Numbered from the stretch's first letter, positions 1-7,737 are shown. The stretch is 52,274 bases of DNA from JALYZC01 sp035997675 (GCA_035997675.1 DASYIJ010000109.1:1-52274); one strand, 5' to 3'. Translations and numbers: made by a program. The notes: generated by a model not told the origin, from the letters alone.

Positions 1-777
1 GTCCCGGTGACCGCGCAGCCGCTCCTCGGCGGTCGCCGCGAAGCTGTCGAAGTACGTCCACCAGAGCCCCACGGTGGTCAGGAGCCCCAACGCGACCGCG
101 GCTACCAGCTCGGTGTCGACCGGCCGGCCGCTCGCGCCCACGCCGATCGTCACGATCGACTCGCCGAGGCAGATGATGATGAACAGGCTGTAGCGCTCGG
201 CGAAATGGGCGACCGCGACCTCCTGCAGCCCGCGTAGGCGCTCGCGCGTCAACCAGGCCGGCCCCGCGTAGTCGATGGCCAGCGCCGCCGTCCAGAACGC
301 GATTCGCGGCAGGCCGTCGAGGAACGAGCCGGCGATGAGCAGCGCCATGCCGATGACGACGGTCACGGCGAAGCCCGCGATCGCCGTCCACGAGGCGTTG
401 CCGCGCCGCGAGGCGTCCGCGTACAGCGCGAGGTGCAGGAGCCGCACGCCGGTGTACGTCACGGCGAAGAGCGTCGACTCGTCGCCGAAGGCTCCGGGGA
501 TGGCGAGGCCGGTGATGAAGATGAGGACCATGCCCAGCAGGAGCGTCGCCCGCAGCACGGGAGAGGCGGTGTCCTGTGCGTTCGCCGCCCACACGAACGC
601 CGACCACGCCCACCACACGAGCGCCAGCACGAGCATGGACCGGCCGAAGCCCGCCCACGTCAAATCGCTCGCGAGCAGGGCGGTGACCTGGGTGACGGCG
701 AAGACGAAGACGAGATCCCAGAGGAGCTCGACCGGGCTCGTGCGGCGCTCCATCAGGCCCTCGGGGATGGCGGCCAT
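1..777 (-). CDS. Low temperature requirement protein A (LtrA) family membrane protein, 3' end outside window
   Basis: The visible 259 residues begin MAAIPEGLMERR and run off the left edge. LtrA-family signatures are present: VELLWDLVFVFAVTQVT near residues 16-32 and an AERYSLFIIICLGESIV segment about 200 residues in. Several hydrophobic helices follow one another, so it is a polytopic inner-membrane protein. Full LtrA proteins are near 390 residues, so roughly a third is missing. The family was named from a Listeria cold-growth mutant, but its biochemical role is not established. The ATG at 777 lies 22 nt downstream of the stop of the coiled-coil gene on the same strand, which suggests co-transcription. 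No start further upstream is needed, because the conserved segment begins only about 15 residues in. Confidence 0.85.
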   Translation of the reverse strand, partial: MAAIPEGLMERRTSPVELLWDLVFVFAVTQVTALLASDLTWAGFGRSMLVLALVWWAWSAFVWAANAQDTASPVLRATLLLGMVLIFITGLAIPGAFGDESTLFAVTYTGVRLLHLALYADASRRGNASWTAIAGFAVTVVIGMALLIAGSFLDGLPRIAFWTAALAIDYAGPAWLTRERLRGLQEVAVAHFAERYSLFIIICLGESIVTIGVGASGRPVDTELVAAVALGLLTTVGLWWTYFDSFAATAEERLRGHRD

Positions 778-799
778 CGCGTGCCGCCTCGGGCGACCG

Positions 800-1798
800 T
801 CAGGCGGCGCCGACCAGCTCGGCGCTCTGGCGCGTGAGCTCGGCGACGTGCTCCTCGAGCCTGACGGCGCGCCGCTCGAGTGCCTCGCGCGCCCGCTTGC
901 CGTCGCCGTTCGTGCGCGGGTCCAGGGTGTGGCGCACGTGCTCGGCCACCTCGCGCTCGAGCGCCTCGATCTGCGCTCCCAGGTCGGCCACCTGCGCCTC
1001 CAGCGCGGCGCGCGCCCGCTCGGCCTCGACGGCGCGAATGTGCGTGCTGGACAGGCGGAGCACCAGGCCGGCCTCGCGGCCTTCGAGCTCCGAGAGGCGA
1101 TCGCGCAGCTCGAGGACCTCGCCACCCGCCAGCGCGGCCTGCGCCTCGGCGGCCACGGCGCGCTCGCGCGCCTTGCCCAGCGCGGCGGAGAGCTCGTCGT
1201 GACGGTGCTGCGCGGCAGCGTTCGAGCTCGCGAGCTCCGAGTCGAGCTGCGCCAGCCGCTCTTCCTGGGCGGCGAGCTTGAACCCGATCACGTGCGCGGC
1301 ACCGCGTGCGACGTCGAGCGGGGTGTGCAACTCGCCAAGGGTGTCGGCACGCCAGGCGAGCGCCGCGTCGAGCTCGCTCAGCCGCGTGCCGAGCACGTCC
1401 ATCTCGACCTGAGCCGACTCGGAGGCAAACTCGTCGGGTCGGCGTTCGGGCGTCGGGAGGGGAAGCGGCCACGCGGCCACGTGCGGAAGGTGGACGGCGA
1501 ACCCGTCCTGCTGCGTGAACGCGTCCAGGGGCACGAGGTAGGTGGTGCGCCACGGGGATGGAACTTCACCGCCGCCCGGCGGGAACGCCAACCCGCGGTC
1601 CAGCGGAGCCACCCGGTGCTCGCCGCGGCCCGCGCCGATCACGAGCACGGGCGTGGGCATCGTCCGGCCGCTCGGCGCGTGCCACTGGCCCCGCAAGCGC
1701 ACGAGCGCGGTGTCCCGCGTGACCGGCAGGTAGGTGAACTGGTCGATGGCGAGCGTCGTGGCGCGGCGGGACGACCGGAGGCCGACGGCACGAAGCAT
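800..1798 (-). CDS. Hypothetical protein with C-terminal coiled coil
   Basis: A 332-residue protein starting MLRAVGLRSSRR. The N-terminal ~120 residues are a compact, beta-rich-looking domain that I cannot assign. From about residue 135 to the end it is a long, Ala/Glu/Arg-rich heptad region (ELRDRLSELEGREAGL and similar), consistent with an extended coiled coil. There is no signal peptide or membrane segment. The frame is open further upstream to 1915, but that would overlap the divergent flavoprotein start at 1906, and the upstream residues are low-complexity, so the ATG at 1798 is preferred. It precedes LtrA by 22 nt. Function unknown; a scaffolding or polymer-forming role is only a guess from the coiled coil. 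Confidence 0.65.
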   Translation of the reverse strand: MLRAVGLRSSRRATTLAIDQFTYLPVTRDTALVRLRGQWHAPSGRTMPTPVLVIGAGRGEHRVAPLDRGLAFPPGGGEVPSPWRTTYLVPLDAFTQQDGFAVHLPHVAAWPLPLPTPERRPDEFASESAQVEMDVLGTRLSELDAALAWRADTLGELHTPLDVARGAAHVIGFKLAAQEERLAQLDSELASSNAAAQHRHDELSAALGKARERAVAAEAQAALAGGEVLELRDRLSELEGREAGLVLRLSSTHIRAVEAERARAALEAQVADLGAQIEALEREVAEHVRHTLDPRTNGDGKRAREALERRAVRLEEHVAELTRQSAELVGAA

Positions 1799-1871
1799 CG
1801 CTCCTATCACGCGCGAGCTCCTGATCAGCGAGGAATACCACAAACCGGCAGCTCTACGCCGTGATGGGCAG

Positions 1872-1896
1872 GATTGGCCCCGCGGCCATCGGGTAG
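1872..1896 (+). promoter_or_regulatory. Candidate SigB/SigF-type promoter of the FAD-Rieske gene
   Basis: GATT (1872-1875), a 15-nt spacer, then GGGTAG (1891-1896). This fits the GNNT-N14-16-GGGTA form of SigB/SigF-type promoters. The GTG start at 1906 lies 9 nt past the -10, so the transcript would be leaderless or nearly so. The GGGTAGGGA stretch could instead act as a ribosome-binding site, so this is an inference from pattern and position. Confidence 0.35.
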
Positions 1897-1905
1897 GGAC
1901 GCGGC

Positions 1906-3453
1906 GTGAGCGCACAGGTCGAGCAGTCGGCCGCGGCGAGCGCGGCGCGCCGCGAGCCGCTGTGGTTCGCCGACGTTCCGAGCACCGACCACCCGCCCCT
2001 GCGGGGCGAGCTGACGGCGGACGTCGCGGTACTCGGCGCGGGCATCACCGGGCTGCTGGTCGCCTATGCCCTGACGCGCGCCGGCGCGCGAGTCGTCGTC
2101 CTCGAAGCTCGGAAGGTGGGAAGCGGCGCGACGGGCCACACGAGCGCGAAGCTGACCTCGCTGCACGGCCTCGCCTACAGCGGGCTGGTGCGCCGCGTGG
2201 GCCGCGAGCGCGCGGCGGCGCACGCCGCGGCTAACGAGCACGGGATCGGCGCGATCGCCGAGATCGCCGGCGAGCTCGGCCTGGATTGCGACCTTCGGCA
2301 GCGCGACAACTACACCTACGCTCCCGACCGCGACGGGCTCGACGCCGTCGAGCGCGAGGCCGAGGTCGCCCGGGAGCTGGGTCTGGCCGCGGAGTTCACC
2401 ACGGAGGTGCCGCTGCCCCTCGGTGCGGCCGGGGCCGTGCGCGTGCGCAACCAGGCGGAGTTCCATCCCCAGAAATTCCTCGTGGGTCTGGCGGCGTGGC
2501 TGGCCGAGCACGGGTGCCCGGTCCACGAGCAGAGCCGCGCGACCGGCGTGCGGCAGGGCGCGCCCTGCACCGTGCGCACGCCCGATGCCTCCGTGACCGC
2601 GGACCGGGTCGTCGTCGCGACCCACCTGCCGATGCTCGACCGCGGGCTGTTCTTCGCCCGCAGCCACCCGGAGCGCTCCTACGTCGTGGCGTCGCCGCTG
2701 CGCGGTCCCGGCCCCGACGGCATGTTCCTCAGCACGGAGGGGCCGGCCCACTCGATCCGCACCCATCCGTACGCCGGCGGGGAGATGCTGCTCGTCGGGG
2801 GCGAGGGCCACAAGGTCGGCCAGGGCGGCCCGACCGAGCCGCGCTACGAACGCCTCGCTGCCTGGGCCGCGCTCAACTTCGACGTCGGGGCCCCGCGTTT
2901 CCGCTGGTCCGCGCAGGACCACGTTCCCGCCGACAAGCTTCCGATGATCGGCCGGCTCTGGCCCCTGTCGGACCGCATCTTCACCGCGACGGGTTACGGC
3001 AAGTGGGGCCTGGCCCAGGCGGCCGCCGCGGCCGAGATCCTGCGTGACCTCGTGCTGGGCCGGCACCATCCCTGGAGCTCGGTCTACGACCCCAACCGGG
3101 TCGATCTGCGGGCGGGGGCCGCCGACCTGGTCACGGAGAACGCCAACGTCGCCGAACGCTTCGTGCTCGACCGGGTCCGTCGGCGCGCGCCGGCGGACCG
3201 GCCGCTCGCGCCCGGGGAGGGCCGGGTCGTCTCGCACCGGGGCCGCCAGGTCGCCGTCGCCCGCGACGACGCGGGTCGGGCGCACGCGGTCTCCGCGCGC
3301 TGCACCCACCTGGGCTGCATCGTGAGCTACAACGACGCCGAGCGCAGCTGGGACTGTCCCTGCCACGGCTCGCGCTTCGCGCTTGACGGCGACGTCCTCG
3401 AGGGACCGGCCGTGGCGCCGCTCGCGCCGGCCCAGTCGCCCGAGGGTCTCTGA
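1906..3453 (+). CDS. FAD-dependent oxidoreductase with C-terminal Rieske [2Fe-2S] domain
   Basis: A 515-residue cytoplasmic flavoprotein. A DAO-type FAD domain begins with VLGAGITGL (dinucleotide motif GAGITG, 44-49) followed by a beta strand ending VVVLEA. The last ~90 residues are a Rieske domain with CTHLGC (466-471) and CPCHG (484-488). C466, H468, C484 and H487 would ligate the cluster, and C471 and C486 match the disulfide pair of bc1-type Rieske proteins. The same fusion is known in bacterial proteins such as Bacillus YhfW. The substrate is unknown; glycine/D-amino-acid-oxidase-like chemistry is only the superfamily assignment. The GTG at 1906 gives a short sensible N-terminus. A SigB-like promoter match sits immediately upstream, which would place it among general stress genes. 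Confidence 0.88.
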   Translation: MSAQVEQSAAASAARREPLWFADVPSTDHPPLRGELTADVAVLGAGITGLLVAYALTRAGARVVVLEARKVGSGATGHTSAKLTSLHGLAYSGLVRRVGRERAAAHAAANEHGIGAIAEIAGELGLDCDLRQRDNYTYAPDRDGLDAVEREAEVARELGLAAEFTTEVPLPLGAAGAVRVRNQAEFHPQKFLVGLAAWLAEHGCPVHEQSRATGVRQGAPCTVRTPDASVTADRVVVATHLPMLDRGLFFARSHPERSYVVASPLRGPGPDGMFLSTEGPAHSIRTHPYAGGEMLLVGGEGHKVGQGGPTEPRYERLAAWAALNFDVGAPRFRWSAQDHVPADKLPMIGRLWPLSDRIFTATGYGKWGLAQAAAAAEILRDLVLGRHHPWSSVYDPNRVDLRAGAADLVTENANVAERFVLDRVRRRAPADRPLAPGEGRVVSHRGRQVAVARDDAGRAHAVSARCTHLGCIVSYNDAERSWDCPCHGSRFALDGDVLEGPAVAPLAPAQSPEGL

Positions 3454-3472
3454 CGACGGATCTCATCACCGT

Positions 3473-3497
3473 GCTTCACGCGCGGGGCGTTGGGTAG
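3473..3497 (+). promoter_or_regulatory. Candidate SigB/SigF-type promoter in a convergent intergenic gap
   Basis: GCTT (3473-3476), 15 nt, GGGTAG (3492-3497). It lies in the gap between two convergent genes, where a protein promoter is not expected. Downstream is only a 19-codon ORF starting at 3501 with no recognisable content, followed by a long-range inverted repeat (3514-3589). If it is active, a small RNA is the more natural product. Pattern match only. Confidence 0.25.
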
Positions 3498-3513
3498 ACG
3501 ATGGAAGGCGTCG

Positions 3514-3589
3514 AACGGGCGGCGCAGCCGCACGCGGGACCGTGCCGCTACGCGCGGTGACGAGACTGAACGCGGAGGCGCCGCCCGTT
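3514..3589. terminator. 12-bp inverted repeat between convergent genes
   Basis: AACGGGCGGCGC at 3514-3525 is exactly mirrored by GCGCCGCCCGTT at 3578-3589, with a 52-nt loop that could itself fold. A short T run (3588-3590) follows on the plus strand. The position between the stops at 3453 (+) and 3616 (-) fits a shared terminator, but the loop is long for a classical intrinsic terminator. A structured small RNA is the alternative. The rest of the 162-bp gap shows no convincing gene. Confidence 0.35.
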
Positions 3590-3615
3590 TGCGCCCTGAC
3601 CTGCGCCGGCGACAG

Positions 3616-3987
3616 CTAGGCGTCTTCGAGGATGAAGAACTCGAAGCAGCCGGGCGGATCGAAGACGATCTGCGACTGGTAGGTCAGGACACGCCGCCCG
3701 AGGGCCTCCTCGACCACGCCCTTGAACTTGTCGGCCAGCGCCGTCTGGAAGGCGATGCGGGTGCGGCGCACAAGATCGTTCTCCCCGGCGTCGATCAGCG
3801 TCTGCTCGGCGGTCGTGAAGATCTCCTGCATGACGCAACAGACGTAGGTGTCGTCGAGGATGTACGTCTTGGCCTTCGTCGGCCCGCGGCCATAGGACTC
3901 GCTCATCAGGTGGACCAGTCCGTTGGAAATGGCCTGAAGCGAGTTGTTCGGGCCCGACGCGTCGTCCTGTGTGCTCTGCTGCTCCAT
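3616..3987 (-). CDS. MpsC / DUF2294 family protein
   Basis: A 123-residue soluble protein starting MEQQSTQDDASG. It matches the DUF2294 family, renamed MpsC after a subunit of the Staphylococcus MpsABC membrane-potential/bicarbonate system. Typical features are NGLVHLMSESYGRGPTKAK, VCCVMQEIFTTAE and the C-terminal FEFFILEDA. MpsA and MpsB are not in the window, so a transport role cannot be inferred here, and many bacteria carry stand-alone copies. The ATG at 3987 was chosen over an upstream in-frame ATG (4032) because a strong GGGGGAAA Shine-Dalgarno ends 4 nt before it. It is divergent from the sigma-factor gene across 232 bp. Confidence 0.75.
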   Translation of the reverse strand: MEQQSTQDDASGPNNSLQAISNGLVHLMSESYGRGPTKAKTYILDDTYVCCVMQEIFTTAEQTLIDAGENDLVRRTRIAFQTALADKFKGVVEEALGRRVLTYQSQIVFDPPGCFEFFILEDA

Positions 3988-3991
3988 TCGG

Positions 3992-3999
3992 TTTCCCCC
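3992..3999 (-). promoter_or_regulatory. Strong ribosome-binding site fixing the MpsC start
   Basis: On the minus strand the stretch reads GGGGGAAA, ending four nucleotides before the ATG at 3987. It is one of the clearest Shine-Dalgarno sequences in the window and argues against the longer in-frame start at 4032. Confidence 0.6.
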
Positions 4000-4012
4000 G
4001 GTCGGGCGGGGA

Positions 4013-4033
4013 AATTTATCTGTTTTGGCCAAA
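4013..4033 (-). promoter_or_regulatory. AT-rich promoter core with a 10-bp palindrome upstream of MpsC
   Basis: This is the most AT-rich patch in the first 20 kb. On the minus strand a TAAATT hexamer (4018-4013) could be a -10 for MpsC. Just upstream is the perfect palindrome TTTGGCCAAA (4024-4033), which would lie between -35 and -10 and could be an operator. No good -35 is seen. Assignment as promoter/operator is inference. Confidence 0.35.
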
Positions 4034-4052
4034 CGGGTGTCCGCGCCCTGAC

Positions 4053-4077
4053 GTTCGATTTCCGGCGTGGTGGGTAA
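4053..4077 (+). promoter_or_regulatory. Candidate SigB/SigF-type promoter of the sigma-factor gene
   Basis: GTTCGA (4053-4058), 13 nt, GGGTAA (4072-4077) compares with the SigB consensus GTTTAA-N12-14-GGGTAT: four and five of six bases match. It lies 142 nt upstream of the sigma ATG at 4220. If it is real, the sigma factor is autoregulated, as is common for SigB-type factors. The match is imperfect. Confidence 0.35.
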
Positions 4078-4219
4078 GTACTACCTGCGGTGAGGTGTGC
4101 GGCCCCGGTTTGCGCATCGAACTGCTTCAGTCGAGAGCGACGCTTGCTAATCCTCATGGCGGACCGGTCGGTGAGCGGAGTTGCGCGGCATTTCATGCAC
4201 GCAATCCGAAAGGTTCACT

Positions 4220-5035
4220 ATGAGCACGCTCCTCGCCGAGGACGTAGTAACCGACGCCCAACGAGAACGCGGCTACGCCCGCGACGCCGAGGGCGATGAA
4301 CGCGCCATCGCGCGGCTGTTCCGTCGCGCCCACGCCGGTGACGACGCCGCGCGGTCGGCGCTGATCGAGCGCTTCCTTCCGCTCGCCCGCAGCCTCGCCC
4401 GACGCTACATCCGCAGCTCCGAGTCCGCCGACGATCTCATGCAGGTCGCCTCACTGGCCCTCGTCAAGGCCGTGGACCGCTTCGACGCCGATCGTGAGGT
4501 CGCGTTCTCCACGTTCGCGGTACCGACGATCCTGGGCGAGCTCAAGCGCCACTTCCGCGACACCGCGTGGGCGGTGCACATGCCGCGCTCGCTCTCCGAG
4601 GGGGCGCTGCGGGTCGAGAAGGCCGAGCGCGAGCTCGCCAACGAGACCGGTCGCCGGCCATCGGTGGCCGAGATCGCCGAATCGATGGGCCAGGACCTGG
4701 AATGGGTGGTCAACGTCCTGGATGCGAGCCGCGCGCACGACGCGCTCTCGCTCGACGCCACGGTTGACACACCGGACGGCGACGGTGAGACGCTCGCGGC
4801 CACGCTGGGCGGCGAGGACGAACGGTTCGACTACGTGGACGAGCGCGACGCCGTCTCCAGCTCGCTGCACCAGCTCACCGCGCGCGAGCGCAAGGTGCTG
4901 GAGCTGCGCTTCGGCTCCGAGATGACCCAGTCGGAGATCGCCGAGCAGATCGGCGTGTCGCAGATGCAGGTCTCACGAATCCTGCGGCGCACGCTCGAAC
5001 GCCTCCGCACGCTGTCCGGGGCGCGCCCGAATTAG
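4220..5035 (+). CDS. RNA polymerase sigma factor, SigB/SigF/SigG subfamily
   Basis: A 271-residue sigma-70-family protein of the group 3 SigB/F/G type. Region 2 includes SADDLMQVASLALVKAVDRFD and FSTFAVPTILGELKRHFRD. Region 3 follows (RRPSVAEIAESMG). Region 4 ends with the helix-turn-helix EMTQSEIAEQIGVSQMQVSRI. Length is typical for the subfamily, which drives general stress or developmental regulons and is held by RsbW-type anti-sigma factors. The ATG at 4220 is preferred over 4181 because GAAAGG sits 6 nt before it. A PP2C/HATPase and STAS partner-switching pair lies 7.5 kb downstream. The matched -10 motif GGGTA recurs upstream of several neighbours. It is convergent with the LLM gene across a hairpin terminator. 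Confidence 0.92.
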   Translation: MSTLLAEDVVTDAQRERGYARDAEGDERAIARLFRRAHAGDDAARSALIERFLPLARSLARRYIRSSESADDLMQVASLALVKAVDRFDADREVAFSTFAVPTILGELKRHFRDTAWAVHMPRSLSEGALRVEKAERELANETGRRPSVAEIAESMGQDLEWVVNVLDASRAHDALSLDATVDTPDGDGETLAATLGGEDERFDYVDERDAVSSSLHQLTARERKVLELRFGSEMTQSEIAEQIGVSQMQVSRILRRTLERLRTLSGARPN

Positions 5036-5105
5036 CGCTCCGGACTACTCCCCGAGACCGGGCCGTACGGATCCTTTCGTCGAGGACCACGGATGGCGCA
5101 GATGA

Positions 5106-5145
5106 TCCGACGCCTCCGGGCGGGCGACCGACCGGAGGCGTCGGA
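5106..5145. terminator. Bidirectional hairpin between convergent genes
   Basis: TCCGACGCCTCCGG (5106-5119) is perfectly complementary to 5132-5145, a 14-bp GC-rich stem with a 12-nt loop. It lies between the sigma-factor stop (5035, plus) and the LLM oxidoreductase stop (5158, minus). There is no U-tract on either side, as is common for hairpin terminators in actinobacteria. Confidence 0.65.
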
Positions 5146-5157
5146 GGAGATCGGCGA

Positions 5158-6156
5158 CTAGCCGACGCGGGCGCCGCGCAGCTGCGGGAGCACGTGCTCC
5201 GCGTAGGTGCTGATGGCGCCGCGCGGATCGGCTCCCGAGTTGTTGGCCAGGACGACGATCGTCGCACCGAGGCGCTCGATCTGGTGGATCCGCTCCACGT
5301 GCTCCTCGGGGTTCGACGACACGATGAAGGCCTGGCGGAGATCGTCGTCGGAGAGCTGGCGCTCGCCCTCCTCGTACATGCGCTGCGGATCGTGCCAGTC
5401 GTCGGTGTAGAACTCGTTGGGCTGGGCGCCCTTCCAGACGCGAACGCCCTCCAGCGCCGCGTCGTCGTCCGGCGCCCACGAGAAGCCGGTCTGCAGCAGG
5501 ATCTCGCCCGGCTCGCGACCGGCGTCGTCCGCGGCCGCACGGTACGCGTCGATGACCCGCGGCGCCTGCTCGGGGTCGGCGAGCGTCCACAGGCCGTCGC
5601 CGTGCCGTGCGGCGACGCCGGCGGCCTTGGGGCCGAACGCCGACACGTAGATCGGCGGGCGCCGCTCGGCGCGCGTGTGCAGGTACGCGCGGTCGGTGCG
5701 GAAGTGCCGCCCCTCGTGCGTCACGCGCTCGCCGGCGAACAGGCGGTGGATGAGCTCGAGAGCCTCCTCCATGCGGTCGACCTGCTCGCTCACCGGTGGC
5801 CAGGGCGCCCCAAGGGGCGATTCGTTGAGCGACTCACCGGAGCCGAAGCCGAGGAACGGCCGGCCGGGGAACATAACCTCGAGGGTCATCCAGGCCTGCG
5901 CGATGAGAACGGGGTGGTAGCGCGGCCCGGCGGGGGTGACGCCGGTGCCGATCGGCACCCGCTCGGTGGCCTGGCCGGCGGCGCCGAGCCAGACCCAGGC
6001 GTGCCCCGACTCGCCGGGCTCCCACCAGGGCTGGAGGTGATCGCTGCAGGCGATGCCGTCGAAGCCGGCGCGCTCGGCGAGCACGGCCTGCTCGCGGAGC
6101 TCGTCGGGCGGAAACTGTTCGTGCGAGCAGAAGTGGAAGTAGCGCGTATCGGTCAT
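5158..6156 (-). CDS. LLM-class F420-dependent oxidoreductase (F420 G6PDH-like family)
   Basis: A 332-residue TIM-barrel luciferase-like monooxygenase protein. The segment ERAGFDGIACSDHLQPW, the phrase TGVTPAGPRYHP and the FLGFGSGESLNE motif match the family that groups with F420-dependent glucose-6-phosphate dehydrogenase (TIGR03557-like). Members use coenzyme F420 rather than FMN; the substrate here is unknown. The ATG at 6156 follows CAGGAGACC, a reasonable Shine-Dalgarno. The same place also carries a GGGTAG hexamer with GGTT 15 nt upstream, so the start may be served by a SigB-type promoter with almost no leader. No F420 biosynthesis gene is in the window. Confidence 0.85.
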   Translation of the reverse strand: MTDTRYFHFCSHEQFPPDELREQAVLAERAGFDGIACSDHLQPWWEPGESGHAWVWLGAAGQATERVPIGTGVTPAGPRYHPVLIAQAWMTLEVMFPGRPFLGFGSGESLNESPLGAPWPPVSEQVDRMEEALELIHRLFAGERVTHEGRHFRTDRAYLHTRAERRPPIYVSAFGPKAAGVAARHGDGLWTLADPEQAPRVIDAYRAAADDAGREPGEILLQTGFSWAPDDDAALEGVRVWKGAQPNEFYTDDWHDPQRMYEEGERQLSDDDLRQAFIVSSNPEEHVERIHQIERLGATIVVLANNSGADPRGAISTYAEHVLPQLRGARVG

Positions 6157-6165
6157 GGTCTCCTG

Positions 6166-6190
6166 CTACCCGCGGCAGGAGCGCGCAACC
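6166..6190 (-). promoter_or_regulatory. Candidate SigB/SigF-type promoter of the LLM oxidoreductase
   Basis: On the minus strand: GGTT (6190-6187), 15 nt, GGGTAG (6171-6166), then 9 nt to the ATG at 6156. Spacer and -10 are the same as at 1872-1896 and 11258-11282. The -10 touches the presumed Shine-Dalgarno, so only one of the two roles may be real. Confidence 0.35.
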
Positions 6191-6199
6191 CGACCGCGC

Positions 6200-6421
6200 T
6201 CAGCGGGTCGAGCGGCCGCCGTATTCCCAGAGCAGAACGTGTGCGAGCACCCAGCCGATCACGGCGCCCGCGGGGATGCAGGCGGCGAGCGGAAGCGAGA
6301 ACCACCCGGCGATCGCCCAGCCCAGCCCGGCGCCGAGGGCGCCGGCGAAGACGATCTGGAGACTCGCCGCGCGGCGGATGTTGGGATCGCTCAGGTAGGG
6401 ATCGCGCTCCTGATCTGCCAT
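6200..6421 (-). CDS. Small two-helix membrane protein
   Basis: A 73-residue protein starting MADQERDPYLSDPN, with two predicted transmembrane helices (around residues 20-39 and 42-62: LQIVFAGALGAGLGWAIAG and AACIPAGAVIGWVLAHVLLW). The layout, a short polar N-terminus and two helices, resembles AtpZ/AtpI-like or other small membrane proteins, but no family is certain. The ATG at 6421 was chosen because GGGGG lies 4 nt upstream; an in-frame ATG at 6433 is possible. A very good SigB-like promoter (6432-6456) ends 10 nt before 6421, so it is probably stress-induced. It is divergent from a small acidic ORF. Confidence 0.6.
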   Translation of the reverse strand: MADQERDPYLSDPNIRRAASLQIVFAGALGAGLGWAIAGWFSLPLAACIPAGAVIGWVLAHVLLWEYGGRSTR

Positions 6422-6431
6422 GCCGGCCCCC

Positions 6432-6456
6432 ATACCCAACTCGCAAAGCGCCAATC
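6432..6456 (-). promoter_or_regulatory. Candidate SigB/SigF-type promoter of the small membrane protein
   Basis: On the minus strand: GATT (6456-6453), 15 nt, GGGTAT (6437-6432). This is the best -10 match of the set to the SigB consensus. The ATG at 6421 begins 10 nt after it, implying a leader of only a few nucleotides. Confidence 0.45.
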
Positions 6457-6498
6457 GTGACGGTGTTTGTCCGCGCGGCCCGCGGTGAGAACACCGGT

Positions 6499-6669
6499 AT
6501 GGAGACTCCCGAGGAACGCCAGGAGCAGGAATTGGCCGACCAGACCGCGATCGGCGGCGAGGGCGGCGACGATCGGGGCGAGGCCGAACGCGACGAGCAG
6601 GCACCGCCCGAGCGCGACGAGGGCGGGGAGGGCAACGAGGGCGAAGGCCCGGCGGAGGGCGACGAGTAG
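6499..6669 (+). CDS. Small highly acidic protein
   Basis: A 56-residue ORF starting METPEERQEQELADQ and ending GPAEGDE; Glu, Asp and Gly dominate, so it is likely disordered. Support is moderate. GGTGAG lies 9 nt before the ATG. The ORF ends exactly where the convergent topoisomerase gene ends (abutting TAG and CTA). It also resembles two other acidic small ORFs at 10.1-10.6 kb in composition. A weak SigB-like site (GTTT 6465-6468, 15 nt, GGTGAG 6484-6489) is also 9 nt from the start. Function unknown. Confidence 0.5.
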   Translation: METPEERQEQELADQTAIGGEGGDDRGEAERDEQAPPERDEGGEGNEGEGPAEGDE

Positions 6670-7713
6670 CTAGGCCGCGCGCGCGAGCGCCGGCGACTCG
6701 TCCTCCCGGATGAGGTCGAGGACCGCGGACTCGACCCGCGTGCGCACGCGCGCGTCGGCCAGGTCGGGCTTGCCGCCCAGCTCATCGAGCGCCGGCGCGA
6801 TCGTCCAACCCGACTGGTAGCGGTCGATCACGCGGGGGTCGATATAGGACGCCCGGCAAACGGCCGGGGTGTTGCCGAGATACGCCGCGACCGACTCGAT
6901 CGCATCACGGATCGCGCGCTTGCGGGCGGTCTTCGTCTCGGGCGGCTCACGTCCGGCGAGGGCCACGGCGGCAAGGACGGTGGCGTTCCAGGTCCGGAAG
7001 TCCTTCGCGGAGTGCTCGTCGGCCGTCGCCGCCTTGACGTACTGGTTGATGTCGTCCGAGCGGACGTCGAGCCAGCGGCGCCCGTCGCGGTAGGCCAGGA
7101 GCTCGGGGCCGCCGCCGCGACGGCGTTTGAGCGCGGCGACGATCTCGCGCACGGCCGGGTCGGTGATCGCCTGGACTCGCCGCTTACCGCTCTTGGCCTT
7201 GTAGTCGAACACGATCGAGTCGCTCTCCAGGCGCACGTGGCGCTTGAGCAACGTGGCGAGGCCGTAGCTGTCGTTCTCCTCGGCATAGTCCTCGCTGCCG
7301 ATCCGGAAGAACCCGAGGTCCAGCAGCCGGGTGGCGCCCGCCAGCACCCGGGTGCGGCTCAGCTCGTCGCCGCGGAGGTCCCGCCGCACCCGCCGGCGCA
7401 TGCGCGGCACCGCCGCGGCGAAGTCGAGCATCGCGTCGAACTTCTCCTGGTCGCGCCGCGTGCGCCAATCGTCGTGGTAGCGGTACTGCTTGCGTCCGGC
7501 CGCGTCGATCCCGGTCGCCTGGAGGTGCCCGTTGGGATACGGGCAAACCCAGACGTCATCCCACGCCGGAGGGATCGCCAGGTCGCGGATGCGGCGCAGG
7601 ACATCGGCGTCCGCGATCCGGCGTCCCGCGTCATCGCGGTATTCGAATCCGCGCCCGCGCCGGCGGCGGGTGATCCCCGGCCTCGAGCAGTCGACCCGGC
7701 GCAGCCTCGCCAC
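6670..7713 (-). CDS. DNA topoisomerase IB (poxvirus type)
   Basis: A 347-residue protein that relaxes supercoils by nicking one strand through a 3'-phosphotyrosine. Visible active-site elements are FFRIGSEDY with Arg137, KAKSGKRR with Lys177, the family signature KDFRTWNAT with Arg240, Asn281 in the place of the viral histidine (as in bacterial members), and the nucleophile Tyr290 in CRASYIDP. Length matches bacterial TopIB (about 340). The start is GTG. The gene follows the DUF892 gene by 24 nt on the same strand, so the two are probably co-transcribed. It abuts a convergent small acidic gene. TopIB is an accessory enzyme; its place among repair and nucleoid-like genes suggests a stress-related role. 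Confidence 0.93.
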   Translation of the reverse strand: MARLRRVDCSRPGITRRRRGRGFEYRDDAGRRIADADVLRRIRDLAIPPAWDDVWVCPYPNGHLQATGIDAAGRKQYRYHDDWRTRRDQEKFDAMLDFAAAVPRMRRRVRRDLRGDELSRTRVLAGATRLLDLGFFRIGSEDYAEENDSYGLATLLKRHVRLESDSIVFDYKAKSGKRRVQAITDPAVREIVAALKRRRGGGPELLAYRDGRRWLDVRSDDINQYVKAATADEHSAKDFRTWNATVLAAVALAGREPPETKTARKRAIRDAIESVAAYLGNTPAVCRASYIDPRVIDRYQSGWTIAPALDELGGKPDLADARVRTRVESAVLDLIREDESPALARAA

Positions 7714-7737
7714 GAGCGTTCCCGTCCCTCTGCGGCG

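Noticed and set aside
275..1864. 529-codon open frame on the plus strand opposite LtrA and the coiled-coil gene
   Set aside because: Low-complexity Arg/Ala/Gly translation with no domain; it is the antisense shadow of genes with clear family matches or coiled coil.
3501..3560. 19-codon ORF after the SigB-like site at 3473
   Set aside because: No ribosome-binding site, no conserved feature and inside the inverted-repeat region; more likely non-coding.
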